Assembly: GCF_014284235.1 (NCBI RefSeq)
Contig: NZ_JACOGD010000006.1
Span: 300,913-364,912, forward strand
Reading direction: 5' to 3'
DNA: 64,000 nt
Origin: Cognatundibacterium curvum
Lineage (GTDB): Bacteria; Pseudomonadota; Gammaproteobacteria; Burkholderiales; Burkholderiaceae_D
Shown: positions 27,080 to 35,591 of the stretch, in pieces
How positions within the stretch are numbered: the first letter of the stretch is position 1
Layout: every line of letters begins with the position of its first letter
The notes under the pieces: generated by a model
What the model was told of the DNA's origin: nothing
The model's database searches: none
What the model saw: only the letters and a program-made list of their open reading frames with translations
Program-made: the position numbers and the translations under genes

Positions 27080-27140
27080 TGTCTCCTCCAACACCTCCTA
27101 AGGTTTGGATTTTAGCCCGCCACTAGCGGGCTATTTTTTT
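27080..27140 (+). ncRNA. Anti-SD small RNA, copy B
   Basis: The second unit has the best promoter of the three: TTGGTG (27045-27050), 17-bp spacer, TATAGT (27068-27073). From ATATAGTTACACCTG to the terminator stem it matches the other copies, while the upstream DNA is unrelated to A and C. The terminator is TAGCCCGC-CACTA-GCGGGCTA plus seven T (27113-27140). Predicted length is about 61-67 nt. The different promoter with a conserved RNA argues that the RNA is the selected product and that the copies may respond to different signals. Confidence 0.75.
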
Positions 27141-27485
27141 ATCTGTACGCTTTTCAGCGTGCATTCTTCTTTTCACGATGTGTGAACTACCCATTGCTGC
27201 GTTTCTGCAATTGAGACCGGCGATGTAGCGATGAACTCAATGTCTGCGTGTTTCCAACCCGAATTGGCGCGTAACCCCGATTCGGAGCCGAAACGGGATG
27301 CTACCAGGTATTTTTTGCAATCCTGTTCTTGTATCTTCACTGAGTATGGGCAGAGACCAGAGTAGCAGTCAGTTCAGTTTGTGCACTGCAGCCCATGCAG
27401 GCAAACCTCAGGTATAAGTATGGCGAATAGCTGGTATACGAATAATAAAGCAGACAGCTATGCTGCACTGCCATATAGTTACACC

Positions 27486-27546
27486 TGTCTCCTCCAACAC
27501 CTCCTAAGGTTTGGATTTTAGCCCGCAGCTAGCGGGCTATTTTTTT
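27486..27546 (+). ncRNA. Anti-SD small RNA, copy C
   Basis: The third unit has -10 TATAGT (27474-27479) and -35-like CAGACA (27451-27456). It shares about 45 bp of upstream sequence with copy A (GGTATACGAATAATAAAG, then GCAGACAG and ATGCTGCACTGCC), so A and C probably arose by recent duplication or share an activator site. The body has CTCCTCC and CACCTCCT; the terminator is TAGCCCGC-AGCTA-GCGGGCTA plus seven T (27519-27546). It ends 25 bp before the stop codon of the convergent DUF817 gene. Confidence 0.75.
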
Positions 27547-27570
27547 ATCTGCACGAAAAACCTTACTGCC

Positions 27571-28413
27571 TTAATCCGGTATGTGTATGTCCTGCTTAAT
27601 ATGCTTGAGGTTGGCAATGATGGTGAAACTCATGATGACCAGCAGGCTCCACGAGCTCCATTTGCTGACATGAACGGCAGACCATGCACCGATCTGATTC
27701 GGATAGCGCCAAATACCAAAAAAAGTCCCCAGGTTTTCTGCCAGCCAGATGAAAAAACCGATCAGGATGAATGCCAGGAACAGGGGCATGCTACGGGTGG
27801 TGTGCCAGGTGCGGAATTGCACGGTAGCGCGTGCATACAAGCCCAGCGCACAGGCTGCCAGATACCAGCGGTAATCGCCTATGTAATGATGGCTGAAAAA
27901 ATTTACATAGATCAGGATGGCGATCAGTGTCGCCATCCAATAGCTGGGGTGGTGGCGTATGCGCAGATCAAACAGGCGCCATGCCTGAATGATATAGCTG
28001 CCTACGCTGGCATACATGAAACCGCTGAACAAGGGGACGCCCCAGAATTTTGTATAGGCGGCGTCCGGATAGGCCCAGGATTGAATACTGCCCGAGACCT
28101 TGAATACTTCCAGTGCAAATCCCGCCACATGAAACAAGGCGACGGCTTTCAGTTCATCCAGCGTTTCCAGCTTACTCCACAGCATACCCAGCTGTATGGC
28201 GATGGCGATCAGGAACAATAAATCATATCTCGCTATCCCCAGCCAGCCTGATTTGGGTACCAGTAACACAGAAGCGAAAAACAGGCCGGCAAACAGGCAG
28301 GCACGCGCTTCTTTGATGCCGAAATACAGAAACTCCAGACAGCCGTGCGCCCAGCCCTGTAAATTGGCTGGCGGCGGTTGATGCAGATAGCGGTCTATAG
28401 AACTCAGTGGCAT
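27571..28413 (-). CDS. DUF817 family integral membrane protein
   Basis: A 280-residue protein with about eight hydrophobic segments and conserved polar/aromatic loops (FLYFGIKEARACLFAG, FHVAGFALEVFKVSGSIQSW, WGVPLFSGFMYASVGSYIIQ, FFSHHYIGDYRWYL). I recognise it as DUF817, whose function is not established. It is the last gene of the uraH-puuD-alc-allA cluster, 53 bp behind allA on the same strand, so it is probably made together with the urate-degrading enzymes. A transport or membrane-partner role in purine degradation is inference from context. Confidence 0.8.
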   Translation of the reverse strand: MPLSSIDRYLHQPPPANLQGWAHGCLEFLYFGIKEARACLFAGLFFASVLLVPKSGWLGIARYDLLFLIAIAIQLGMLWSKLETLDELKAVALFHVAGFALEVFKVSGSIQSWAYPDAAYTKFWGVPLFSGFMYASVGSYIIQAWRLFDLRIRHHPSYWMATLIAILIYVNFFSHHYIGDYRWYLAACALGLYARATVQFRTWHTTRSMPLFLAFILIGFFIWLAENLGTFFGIWRYPNQIGAWSAVHVSKWSSWSLLVIMSFTIIANLKHIKQDIHIPD

Positions 28414-28466
28414 AGCGGCAGGTAAGTGTGGATAGAGAAGGATAGCGGTTGGCAGGCGAGCCGCTA

Positions 28467-28961
28467 TTATCCCAGCATCCAGCTGCCATCCAATGTAATT
28501 TCATCGCAATTACTGCCCTGACCTATCCTGTCCATCACCAGAAAATCGCTGACGCTGTTTAGTGCGATCAAAGGATGATGCCAGACGCCTTTGCCATAAT
28601 TCACACCTTGCCAGCCGCGTGCGATAAAGGCACGCATTTGCTGAGGACCGAATTCTCCTGCAGGCGCAACCACGATCAGATAGGTGTGCTCAGGGTCTGT
28701 GCTCAGCGGCACAAAGGCCTGGCTGCCGAGCGGATGGCGTTCCATGATTTCGATGGCAAGCGGCAGGCTGCGCGGCTGAGCGCGGAACAGGCTCAGTATG
28801 GTTTGTCCGCCTTCGCTCTGGGTATCGGCACAGGCGAGCGCATGATAGCGTTCGGTGGTGCCCTGGTTGATCGGATAGTGGCGCGCACCTTCCAGCATAA
28901 TGACTTCGCCAAACGGGGCAAAGGCTGCGCGGCTCAGGGGTTCGGGGATGAGTTGTGGCAT
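28467..28961 (-). CDS. allA: Ureidoglycolate lyase
   Basis: A 164-residue protein matching the AllA cupin family in length and motifs: AFAPFGEVI near the N terminus, [41 protein letters not shown] and [12 protein letters not shown] with histidines of the active site. AllA splits (S)-ureidoglycolate into glyoxylate and urea, the last step after allantoicase. It lies 70 bp downstream of the allantoicase gene on the same strand. Glyoxylate could feed the glycerate kinase encoded at 14979-16247. Confidence 0.9.
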   Translation of the reverse strand: MPQLIPEPLSRAAFAPFGEVIMLEGARHYPINQGTTERYHALACADTQSEGGQTILSLFRAQPRSLPLAIEIMERHPLGSQAFVPLSTDPEHTYLIVVAPAGEFGPQQMRAFIARGWQGVNYGKGVWHHPLIALNSVSDFLVMDRIGQGSNCDEITLDGSWMLG

Positions 28962-29031
28962 AGCGTGCTCCGCTTAGTTTTGACGCCGGGCAGCTCGCAT
29001 GAGAACGCTGCTGCCCGCTGCGCAGCTGGTG

Positions 29032-30057
29032 TTATTCAGCCTTGAGTTGGGCCAGTTTGCCGAGCAGGCGCAAACGTGACACGCCGCCATCCGGGAAAAT
29101 ATTCAGTCGTATGTGGGTGATCACGCCAAGTGACTGCACTTCACTGCTGTAGACATGCTGATGATCCATTTGCAGTTTTTGCGGTGCCAGCAATTCGGGC
29201 CAGAACATAGACTGGGTGATCAGCGATGTTTCTGTGCCACCTTGCATGGCGGCGGCCTGGATAGAGCAGCGGTCCGGGTAGTTACCTTTGAAATGGCAGG
29301 TATCGACCTCTATTTGTTCAATCACGCCAGGATGCGCAAGTGCGATGATGCACCAGTCATTGCCCGGTTCACGACGGCGCCGGGTTTCCCAGCCATCGCC
29401 CATATTGACGCCACGGCCAGGCATCAGCAGATTGGATGCGAGTCCAAAATGCTGATTATTGCTGGCCACTACATAGCCACCATTTTCCATCGCGATCAGA
29501 TCATGCAGCGCATTTGGATCTGCCGCAGACCAGTTGTTGTCCGGTTGCGCATACACACGCAGACGCGCAACGCCGCCATCCGGATAGATATTGAGGCGGA
29601 TATGGCTGTAAGTATGCTCTGCTTCTATCGCATGATAGTGGTGGCTGTTGCCTTGCAAATTCACTGAGGGTAAAACCTCATGCCACACCGTGTTGGCGTC
29701 CGGCTCACCATCGGCCACCAGGCAAGCTTGCAGAGAAGCCGCAGGCGGATAATTGCCGGTAAAGTGGCTGGTGTCGATGTCTACACCTTTGAGTATGCCG
29801 GGACGCGCCAGTCGTACCACGCACCAGTCATAGCCATTGACGCGCTTGCGGCGGGATTCCCAGCCATCCATCCATTTGCCGTTAGTATCGTATTTGCCAG
29901 GGATGAAGACAGCAGGTTCCGGGTTCAGCATGCGCGCCATTTCGGCGAAAAAATCATCGCTGCAATTCAGTGCACGTGCGCCCAGGCGTGCATCAGCCAG
30001 ATTCGGATAGCGACGGGAAAATTCCGGTGCATTCGGGTCCAGGGTAATAATAGCCAT
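29032..30057 (-). CDS. alc: Allantoicase
   Basis: A 341-residue protein made of two homologous allantoicase repeats. Each carries a DGWE-R-R-R element and an H-F-GNYP motif: [20 protein letters not shown] with [14 protein letters not shown], and [20 protein letters not shown] with [14 protein letters not shown]. It hydrolyses allantoate to ureidoglycolate and urea. The ATG at 30055-30057 has AAGGA upstream; the frame extends further but would run into puuD. Only 10 bp separate it from the puuD stop. Confidence 0.93.
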   Translation of the reverse strand: MAIITLDPNAPEFSRRYPNLADARLGARALNCSDDFFAEMARMLNPEPAVFIPGKYDTNGKWMDGWESRRKRVNGYDWCVVRLARPGILKGVDIDTSHFTGNYPPAASLQACLVADGEPDANTVWHEVLPSVNLQGNSHHYHAIEAEHTYSHIRLNIYPDGGVARLRVYAQPDNNWSAADPNALHDLIAMENGGYVVASNNQHFGLASNLLMPGRGVNMGDGWETRRRREPGNDWCIIALAHPGVIEQIEVDTCHFKGNYPDRCSIQAAAMQGGTETSLITQSMFWPELLAPQKLQMDHQHVYSSEVQSLGVITHIRLNIFPDGGVSRLRLLGKLAQLKAE

Positions 30058-30067
30058 CAGAAGTTCC

Positions 30068-31276
30068 TTAAGGTTGCGTTGCAGGCCGTTGCTCTGCCCA
30101 GTTGGCAATCAGCGCGCGTTCTTGTTCAGTGATTTGGGTGAGATTACCGAGCGGCATCAGTTTTTGCTGTACCACCTGTTGGTAAATCAGCTGCGCTTTG
30201 GCTTGTATTTGTTCCGGCGTTTCCAGCAGCAAGCCTTTGGCCGGGCTATCCATCATAGTCGGGTGGCTGGAATGACATTGCACGCAGCGCGCCTGAATCA
30301 CGCCCTGCACCTGAGCCAGCGTGACTGTAGTTGTTGCATTCTCAGGTGTGGCTGCAGCCGGAGCGCTGACGGGACGCGGTGCGATCCAGGCCGCAATCGC
30401 TGCCAGCAGCACGATCGCGATCAGCGGATAAGCCAGCTGATTCTTTCCTTTGTGGCGCAGTATGAAATACTGACGCACCAGCACGCCCGCCAGCATGATG
30501 ACGACCAATACCAGCCAGTTGTGCTGCGCGCTGTAAGTCATGCTGTAATGATTCGACAGCATGGCGAACAACACCGGCAAGGTGAAATAGGTATTGTGCA
30601 CACTGCGCTGTTTGCCACGTTGTCCGTGTACCGGATCGACAGGGTCACCGGCGCGCATGGCAGCTACCACTTTGCGCTGGCCGGGAATAATCCAGAAAAA
30701 CACATTGGCGCTCATGATGCTGGCCATCATGGCACCGACGATCAGAAATGCCGCACGTCCGGAAAACAGATGGCAGGCGCTCCAGGCGGCCAGTACCACC
30801 AGTGCCACGATCAGTATCGACAGTAATTGCTCTTTTTTTGCCAGCAAACGGCATAGCGCGTCATACACCAGCCAGCCCACCACCAGAAAAGCGAAGGCCG
30901 CCGTGATCGCCACTGCCGGGCTCAGTTGCGCCACCGCAGGATCGATCAGATAGCTGCGCGCATTAAAGATATAGACCAGCAGGAACAGCGAAAAACCGGA
31001 CAACCAGGTGCTGTAAGATTCCCAGTAAAACCAGTGCAGCTGCTCCGGCAGACGCGGTGGCGCGCCCAGATATTTTTGCGGATTATAAAAACCACCGCCA
31101 TGCACGGCCCACAATTCACCGCCCACGCCTTTGTCTTTCAGCTGCGGATCTTGCGGGGCAGTCAGATGATTATCCAGCCACACAAAATAAAACGAGGAGC
31201 CTATCCACGCAATGGCAACGATGACATGCAGCCAGCGCAGCAAGAGATTGGCCCAATCTAACAAATATGCTTCCAT
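30068..31276 (-). CDS. puuD: Membrane-bound urate hydroxylase with C-terminal cytochrome c
   Basis: A 402-residue protein. An N-terminal membrane domain has about eight segments ([56 protein letters not shown]), typical of PuuD (formerly DUF989). A C-terminal c-type cytochrome has the heme motif CVQCH at residues 331-335 and a downstream Met in KLMPLG. It oxidises urate to 5-hydroxyisourate and passes electrons to the respiratory chain, unlike the soluble uricases. It lies between uraH and alc in one operon. Confidence 0.93.
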   Translation of the reverse strand: MEAYLLDWANLLLRWLHVIVAIAWIGSSFYFVWLDNHLTAPQDPQLKDKGVGGELWAVHGGGFYNPQKYLGAPPRLPEQLHWFYWESYSTWLSGFSLFLLVYIFNARSYLIDPAVAQLSPAVAITAAFAFLVVGWLVYDALCRLLAKKEQLLSILIVALVVLAAWSACHLFSGRAAFLIVGAMMASIMSANVFFWIIPGQRKVVAAMRAGDPVDPVHGQRGKQRSVHNTYFTLPVLFAMLSNHYSMTYSAQHNWLVLVVIMLAGVLVRQYFILRHKGKNQLAYPLIAIVLLAAIAAWIAPRPVSAPAAATPENATTTVTLAQVQGVIQARCVQCHSSHPTMMDSPAKGLLLETPEQIQAKAQLIYQQVVQQKLMPLGNLTQITEQERALIANWAEQRPATQP

Positions 31277-31315
31277 GAAACGTCCTTAAGGGTCGGGGCG
31301 GGCAGCAGCTCGGAT

Positions 31316-31681
31316 TTAGCTGCCGCGATAGGTCGAGTAAGACCAGGGGGTGCAGACCAGAGGCACGTGGTAATGCGCGTTGGCGTCGGCAATCGCAAAG
31401 CGTAGCGTGACGATGTTCAGAAAAGCCGGTTCCGGCAAGTCCGTGCCCAGTGCGGCGAAATAACTGCCGATATCAAAGTCCAGCTCATAGGTGCCGCTTT
31501 CCATCGCATCTGCTTCCAGCAAGGGCTGGTCGCAACGTCCGTCGGCATTGGTCAGGCGGCTGCAGATCAGCGTTCTGCCATGCGCATGGGGACGGTATAA
31601 GTGCACGCTGATACCGCGTCCCGGCTTGCCATGGGCGGTATCAAGCACATGCGTGGTCAGCCGTCCGGTGTGTGATCCCAT
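31316..31681 (-). CDS. uraH: 5-Hydroxyisourate hydrolase (transthyretin-like)
   Basis: A 121-residue protein from the ATG at 31679-31681 (AGGAAGGAAG just upstream). It has the family signatures LTTHVLDTAHGKPG at the N terminus, HLYRPH, and the C-terminal tetrapeptide YRGS that distinguishes hydroxyisourate hydrolase from vertebrate transthyretin. It converts 5-hydroxyisourate to OHCU, the substrate of UraD encoded across the divergent promoter. There is no signal peptide, so it is cytoplasmic. It is the first gene of the leftward operon. Confidence 0.94.
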   Translation of the reverse strand: MGSHTGRLTTHVLDTAHGKPGRGISVHLYRPHAHGRTLICSRLTNADGRCDQPLLEADAMESGTYELDFDIGSYFAALGTDLPEPAFLNIVTLRFAIADANAHYHVPLVCTPWSYSTYRGS

Positions 31682-31768
31682 TTGCTTCCTTCCTGAAATG
31701 AGGTGAGTCACCAGCCTGCCACTGTGCTGAATGCTGATGCTGCGGCAGATCTGGTCGGTCTTTGAAAA

Positions 31769-31780
31769 ATTGTCGACAAT
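31769..31780. promoter_or_regulatory. Operator-like palindrome 1 (ATTGTCGACAAT)
   Basis: A perfect 12-bp palindrome in the uraH-gntR divergent region, identical to a second copy at 31885-31896. The TTGTCGACAA type fits known FadR/FCD-GntR operators. It lies 88 bp upstream of the uraH start, suggesting control of the leftward purine operon. Confidence 0.75.
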
Positions 31781-31884
31781 CTTAAGCTTTTGAATTTAAG
31801 CATGTCAAACGAAACCCTTAAATACAGTGGTTTAGAGCAGTTTTACCACAGAGTTTGAAATTTATCAGGTCTATGTATATAAAA

Positions 31885-31896
31885 ATTGTCGACAAT
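31885..31896. promoter_or_regulatory. Operator-like palindrome 2 (ATTGTCGACAAT)
   Basis: The second identical palindrome, 116 bp from the first and 37 bp upstream of the gntR ATG, overlapping the expected gntR promoter (TATATAAAAATTG context). It probably gives autoregulation; two spaced operators could allow looping across the divergent promoters. Confidence 0.75.
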
Positions 31897-31933
31897 CGTG
31901 ATTAAATAAGCGCAAATTCTGACTTTGAAAATT

Positions 31934-32659
31934 ATGTCTGCTACTAAAACTATTTCCAGGCTCAGCGTCGTCACCGAAAGCGGCAACGACAAAGAGCAAC
32001 GCATGTATCGCGATATCTATGACGCCATCATGGATCATCGCCTGCCTGCGCGTACTAAGCTCACGGAGCAATCTCTGAGCCAGATTTATGACATGGCCAG
32101 ACATGGCGTGCGCAAGGTGCTGGGCCAGCTTGCGCATGATGGACTGGTCGATCTGGAGCCCAACCGTGGTGCGTTTATTGCCAGTCCGGATGAAAAAGAG
32201 GCGCAGGATATGTTTGAGTTGCGTCAGTCGCTGGAGCAGCTGGCGCTGGAAAAAGCCTTTCAGCATGCGTCGGCTGAAGCTATCCGGCAATTGCGGCAGA
32301 TGGTGGAGCGCGAGCGCCTGGCCTATGAGCAGGGAGATCGCCCGCTCTGGATACGCTTATCGGCCGACTTTCATATCGAGCTGGCGCGCCTGTCCGGCAA
32401 TGATTTGCTGGTCGATATGCTGCGTCGCCTGGTCTCACGTACCACGCTCTTGATTTCCAGCCAGGAAGTGCCGGCTACCCGTCCCTGCTCTTTTGACGAG
32501 CATTTGCGGGTGGTGGAAGCACTGGAGAAAAAAGATAAAAAAACTGCCCTGTCAGAAATGGCACAACATTTGCATCAATGCGCATGTCGTACCCCGAAAA
32601 ATGCTGGCAAGGGTTTTGATCTGAAAGCCGCACTGAAACCCCGGAAAATCCAGAAATGA
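31934..32659 (+). CDS. GntR-family regulator with FCD domain (purine operon regulator)
   Basis: A 241-residue protein from ATG 31934. The N-terminal winged helix-turn-helix spans about residues 20-85 (IYDAIMDHRLPARTKLTEQS, QIYDMARHGVRKVLGQLAHD, EPNRGAFIAS). The C-terminal all-helical FCD domain has metal/ligand residues in MFELRQSLEQLALE, DFHIELARLSGN and FDEHLRVVEAL. It probably represses both flanking operons through the two ATTGTCGACAAT sites, with a purine-pathway intermediate as inducer (inference). Its stop overlaps the puuE start by four bases. Confidence 0.92.
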   Translation: MSATKTISRLSVVTESGNDKEQRMYRDIYDAIMDHRLPARTKLTEQSLSQIYDMARHGVRKVLGQLAHDGLVDLEPNRGAFIASPDEKEAQDMFELRQSLEQLALEKAFQHASAEAIRQLRQMVERERLAYEQGDRPLWIRLSADFHIELARLSGNDLLVDMLRRLVSRTTLLISSQEVPATRPCSFDEHLRVVEALEKKDKKTALSEMAQHLHQCACRTPKNAGKGFDLKAALKPRKIQK

Positions 32660-33615
32660 AGACTACCGTCACTTATCCGCGTGATCTGATTGGTTATGGC
32701 CGCCATGTGCCGCATGCTAACTGGCCGGGACAGGCCAGAATTGCCGTTCAGTTTGTGCTGAATTACGAAGAAGGTGGTGAAAACTGTGTGCTGCATGGTG
32801 ATGCCGCTTCAGAGCAGTTTTTATCGGAAATCGTTGGTGCTGCCGCGTATGAAGCACGTCATATGTCGATGGAATCGATTTATGAATATGGCTCACGTGC
32901 CGGGGTCTGGCGCATTTTGCGTGAATTTGAAAAGCGCCAGTTGCCGCTGACCGTGTTTGGCGTCGCGATGGCCTTGCAGCGCCATCCGGAATTGACGCAG
33001 GCGTTTGCTGAACTCGGCCATGAAATCGCCTGCCATGGTTTGCGCTGGATACATTATCAGCACATGGACGAAACCACCGAGCGCGCCCATATGCAGCAAG
33101 CGGTGCAGATCATGCGTGAGCTGACCGGTCAGGCGCCGCTGGGCTGGTATACCGGACGCGACTCGCCAAATACCCGCAGGCTGGTGGTGGAGCACGGCGG
33201 TTTTGCTTACGATGCTGATTATTACGGCGATGATTTGCCATTTTGGACCGAGGTTGAAACCAGTCAGGGCGAGTGCAAACCGCATCTGGTCGTGCCGTAC
33301 ACGCTGGACAGCAATGACATGCGCTTTGCCACGCCGCAGGGCTTCAATACCGGAGATCATTTTTTCCAGTATCTGAAAGACAGCTTTGATGTCTTGTACG
33401 CAGAAGGCGATCCGGCGGGTGACAATGCGCCCAAAATGCTTTCTATCGGTATGCATTGTCGTTTGTTAGGCAGACCCGGACGTTTCCGTGCCTTACAACG
33501 CTTCCTCGATTATGTGCAGGCGCATGAGCAAGTCTGGATTTGCCGCCGTATCGATATCGCGCAACACTGGATGCAACAGCATCCGTATTCGTCTGACAAG
33601 GGTAATCAAGCATGA
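32656..33615 (+). CDS. puuE: Allantoinase, polysaccharide-deacetylase type
   Basis: A 319-residue protein with the PuuE hallmarks FVLNYEEGGEN, MESIYEYGSRAGVWRILREF, HGLRWIHYQHMDE, GWYTGRDSPNTRRLV and YDADYYGDDLPFW. PuuE-type allantoinases hydrolyse allantoin to allantoate and are unrelated to the metal-dependent amidohydrolase AllB. It is coupled to gntR (ATGA at 32656-32659) and to uraD (ATGA at 33612-33615), making gntR-puuE-uraD a tight operon. Confidence 0.93.
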   Translation: MKTTVTYPRDLIGYGRHVPHANWPGQARIAVQFVLNYEEGGENCVLHGDAASEQFLSEIVGAAAYEARHMSMESIYEYGSRAGVWRILREFEKRQLPLTVFGVAMALQRHPELTQAFAELGHEIACHGLRWIHYQHMDETTERAHMQQAVQIMRELTGQAPLGWYTGRDSPNTRRLVVEHGGFAYDADYYGDDLPFWTEVETSQGECKPHLVVPYTLDSNDMRFATPQGFNTGDHFFQYLKDSFDVLYAEGDPAGDNAPKMLSIGMHCRLLGRPGRFRALQRFLDYVQAHEQVWICRRIDIAQHWMQQHPYSSDKGNQA

Positions 33616-34139
33616 ATCAAGCTCAAACCTTAAGCCTGCAAGCGCTGAATCAAGCTGAAGCGGCAGAATTTGTGCATATTCTGGGCGGCATTTTTGAACA
33701 TTCACCCTGGGTCGCGGAAGCGGTGCTGCCACAACGTCCATTTGCCAGTGTGAGGGATTTACATGCAGCGATGGCGGCTGCGGTCCGCGCTGCCAGCGAA
33801 ACCGCGCGCCTGACCCTGATACAGGCCCATCCTGAACTGGCTGGCAAAGCTGCTATTTGTGGCGAGCTGACCGCTGAGTCGACGCGGGAACAAAGTGGTG
33901 CGGGCTTGAATCAATGCAGTCCGGAAGAGTTCGCGCAATTGCAGCAACTGAATGCCGATTACAACAAAAAATTCGGTTTTCCTTTCATTATTGCTGTACG
34001 CGGGCATGACAGACAAAGTATCATCCGGCATTTTTCGCAGCGCATACAGGCTCCACGTGAGCAGGAAATGCAGGAATGTATAGAGCAGATCGCCAGGATC
34101 GCCGCTTTCCGGCTGGCTGACCTGATACCGGCCGACTGA
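33612..34139 (+). CDS. uraD: OHCU decarboxylase
   Basis: A 175-residue helical protein with the family signatures EAVLPQRPFASVRDLHAAM, LIQAHPELAGK, and LNADYNKKFGFPFIIAVRGH. It decarboxylates 2-oxo-4-hydroxy-4-carboxy-5-ureidoimidazoline to S-allantoin, following UraH. It overlaps puuE by four bases. The operon appears to end here: a TIR repeat element starts 40 bp downstream, before a porin gene. Confidence 0.94.
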   Translation: MNQAQTLSLQALNQAEAAEFVHILGGIFEHSPWVAEAVLPQRPFASVRDLHAAMAAAVRAASETARLTLIQAHPELAGKAAICGELTAESTREQSGAGLNQCSPEEFAQLQQLNADYNKKFGFPFIIAVRGHDRQSIIRHFSQRIQAPREQEMQECIEQIARIAAFRLADLIPAD

Positions 34140-34179
34140 GTCTGGTCTGATACCGGAGCCGGGCTGCACAGAATTTTTT

Positions 34180-34281
34180 AGGACTTACGCAAAACCGCCC
34201 CAGCTGCGTTATGGCTCCTTGTCGTACACTGCGTACTGCCTGCGTCGCCATGCCTTGTTGGGACAATTTTGCGTAAGTCCT
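34180..34281. repeat. TIR repeat element, copy 3
   Basis: A 102-bp copy with 15-bp perfect terminal inverted repeats (AGGACTTACGCAAAA/TTTTGCGTAAGTCCT), flanked by TTTTTT on the left and ATTTTT on the right. It occupies most of the gap between uraD and the porin, ending 38 bp before the porin ATG, so the porin promoter must lie within, or upstream of, the element. Confidence 0.88.
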
Positions 34282-34319
34282 ATTTTTAACTTCTGTTTTC
34301 ACTCTTTAAAGGAAAACCT

Positions 34320-35411
34320 ATGCAATTTTCAAAAAAATCTCTGGTGTTGGCAATCGGCTCCTGCCTGCTGGCTGGCAGCGCAATGGCGCAATCCAATGTG
34401 ACGGTACAAGGTCTGGTCGATGTGTATGCCGGCTCGGTCAAATTCAGTGGCGATAACGGTGCGCGCAGCTCGGTCAACAGTGGCGGTATGACCACATCCT
34501 GGCTGGGTTTCAAAGGCGTGGAAGATCTGGGTGGTGGCCTCAAGGCGGAATTTGCGCTGACCAGTTTCCTGCAAGCCGATACCGGCGCATCTGGCCGCTT
34601 CTTTGGCGACACCATGTTTTCACGTGATGCGAATGTGGCTTTGTCCGGTTCTTTTGGCCGCGTTTCTATCGGTCGCGATCTGGCACCTAATTTCCTGCCT
34701 ACCGTGATTTTCAATCCTTTCGGCGATTCCTTCAGCTTCTCGCCACTGGTACTGCATACCTGGGTTCCTAGCGGTGATTTCGGCAAACGTACTTGGGCGA
34801 ACAGCGCCGCAGGTGATTCTGGCTGGAGTAATGAAATCATTTATTCGACGCCTGACATCAATGGTCTGAGCGCAAACTTCCATTACCAATTTGGTGAAAA
34901 AGCTGGCGATACTGGCAGCAAAAATCTGGGTTTCAATGCGATGTATTTCAGCGGTCCGCTGGCCCTGAGTACCTATTACCATCAGGTACAAGTCGGCAAT
35001 CCTACACCGGGTGCTATCGTTGATGCGACCGCTGCACCAGTGAATTTCGCGGCGATCAATAATCAGAAAAGTTTTTTTGTTGGTGCCAGCTATGACCTGA
35101 CAGTCGCTAAGCTGTACGCGACTTATTCTAAAAATAAAAACGACACAGCCGTGGCGAAAAGCATGGATGACAAAACCTATACACTGGGCGCAAAAATCCC
35201 GGCTGGCGGCGGCGACATCCTGGCCAGTTTTGCCAGCACCAAGCGCAGTGGCGACCTGGTCGGTGCTGAGCTGAAACGCGATACCTTCAGCGCTGGCTAT
35301 GACTACAATCTGTCCAAACGTACTGATGTCTATGCGTTGGTGATGAGCGATAAACTCAGCACTGCTGATCGTGCTAACAGCGTGGCAGCAGGTATCCGTC
35401 ACAAGTTCTGA
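34320..35411 (+). CDS. General outer-membrane porin (Burkholderiales type)
   Basis: A 363-residue protein with a signal peptide cleaved after AMA (about residue 23), mature start QSNVTVQGLVDVYAG, the motif SWLGFKGVEDLGGGLKAEFA, and a C-terminal AAGIRHKF ending in Phe. These are the marks of 16-stranded trimeric porins of Neisseria/Bordetella/Burkholderia type (Porin_4/OmpC-like). Such proteins pass small hydrophilic solutes. Its place beside the purine operon suggests a role in purine or allantoin entry, but this is inference. AAAGGAAAA gives a good ribosome-binding site. Confidence 0.92.
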   Translation: MQFSKKSLVLAIGSCLLAGSAMAQSNVTVQGLVDVYAGSVKFSGDNGARSSVNSGGMTTSWLGFKGVEDLGGGLKAEFALTSFLQADTGASGRFFGDTMFSRDANVALSGSFGRVSIGRDLAPNFLPTVIFNPFGDSFSFSPLVLHTWVPSGDFGKRTWANSAAGDSGWSNEIIYSTPDINGLSANFHYQFGEKAGDTGSKNLGFNAMYFSGPLALSTYYHQVQVGNPTPGAIVDATAAPVNFAAINNQKSFFVGASYDLTVAKLYATYSKNKNDTAVAKSMDDKTYTLGAKIPAGGGDILASFASTKRSGDLVGAELKRDTFSAGYDYNLSKRTDVYALVMSDKLSTADRANSVAAGIRHKF

Positions 35412-35462
35412 TCGCGACAGGCAGTCTTGTGTCATGCAGCTGCCTGTAATTCAGAATGATGG

Positions 35463-35491
35463 AAAAGGCCGTGATAGTTCCCGGCCTTTTT
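35463..35491 (+). terminator. Terminator after the porin
   Basis: AAAAGGCCG (35463-35471), 10-nt loop, CGGCCTTTT (35482-35490) followed by T, about 50 bp after the porin stop. Confidence 0.85.
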
Positions 35492-35591
35492 GTTGTCCTT
35501 GCTGCTCAGCCCCTATGGTACAGTGATGGAAAAATCCAACTGATTACCCTGCGCAGCCAGCATGAAGCCTTTTCCGTCTGTCAATGTCGAC

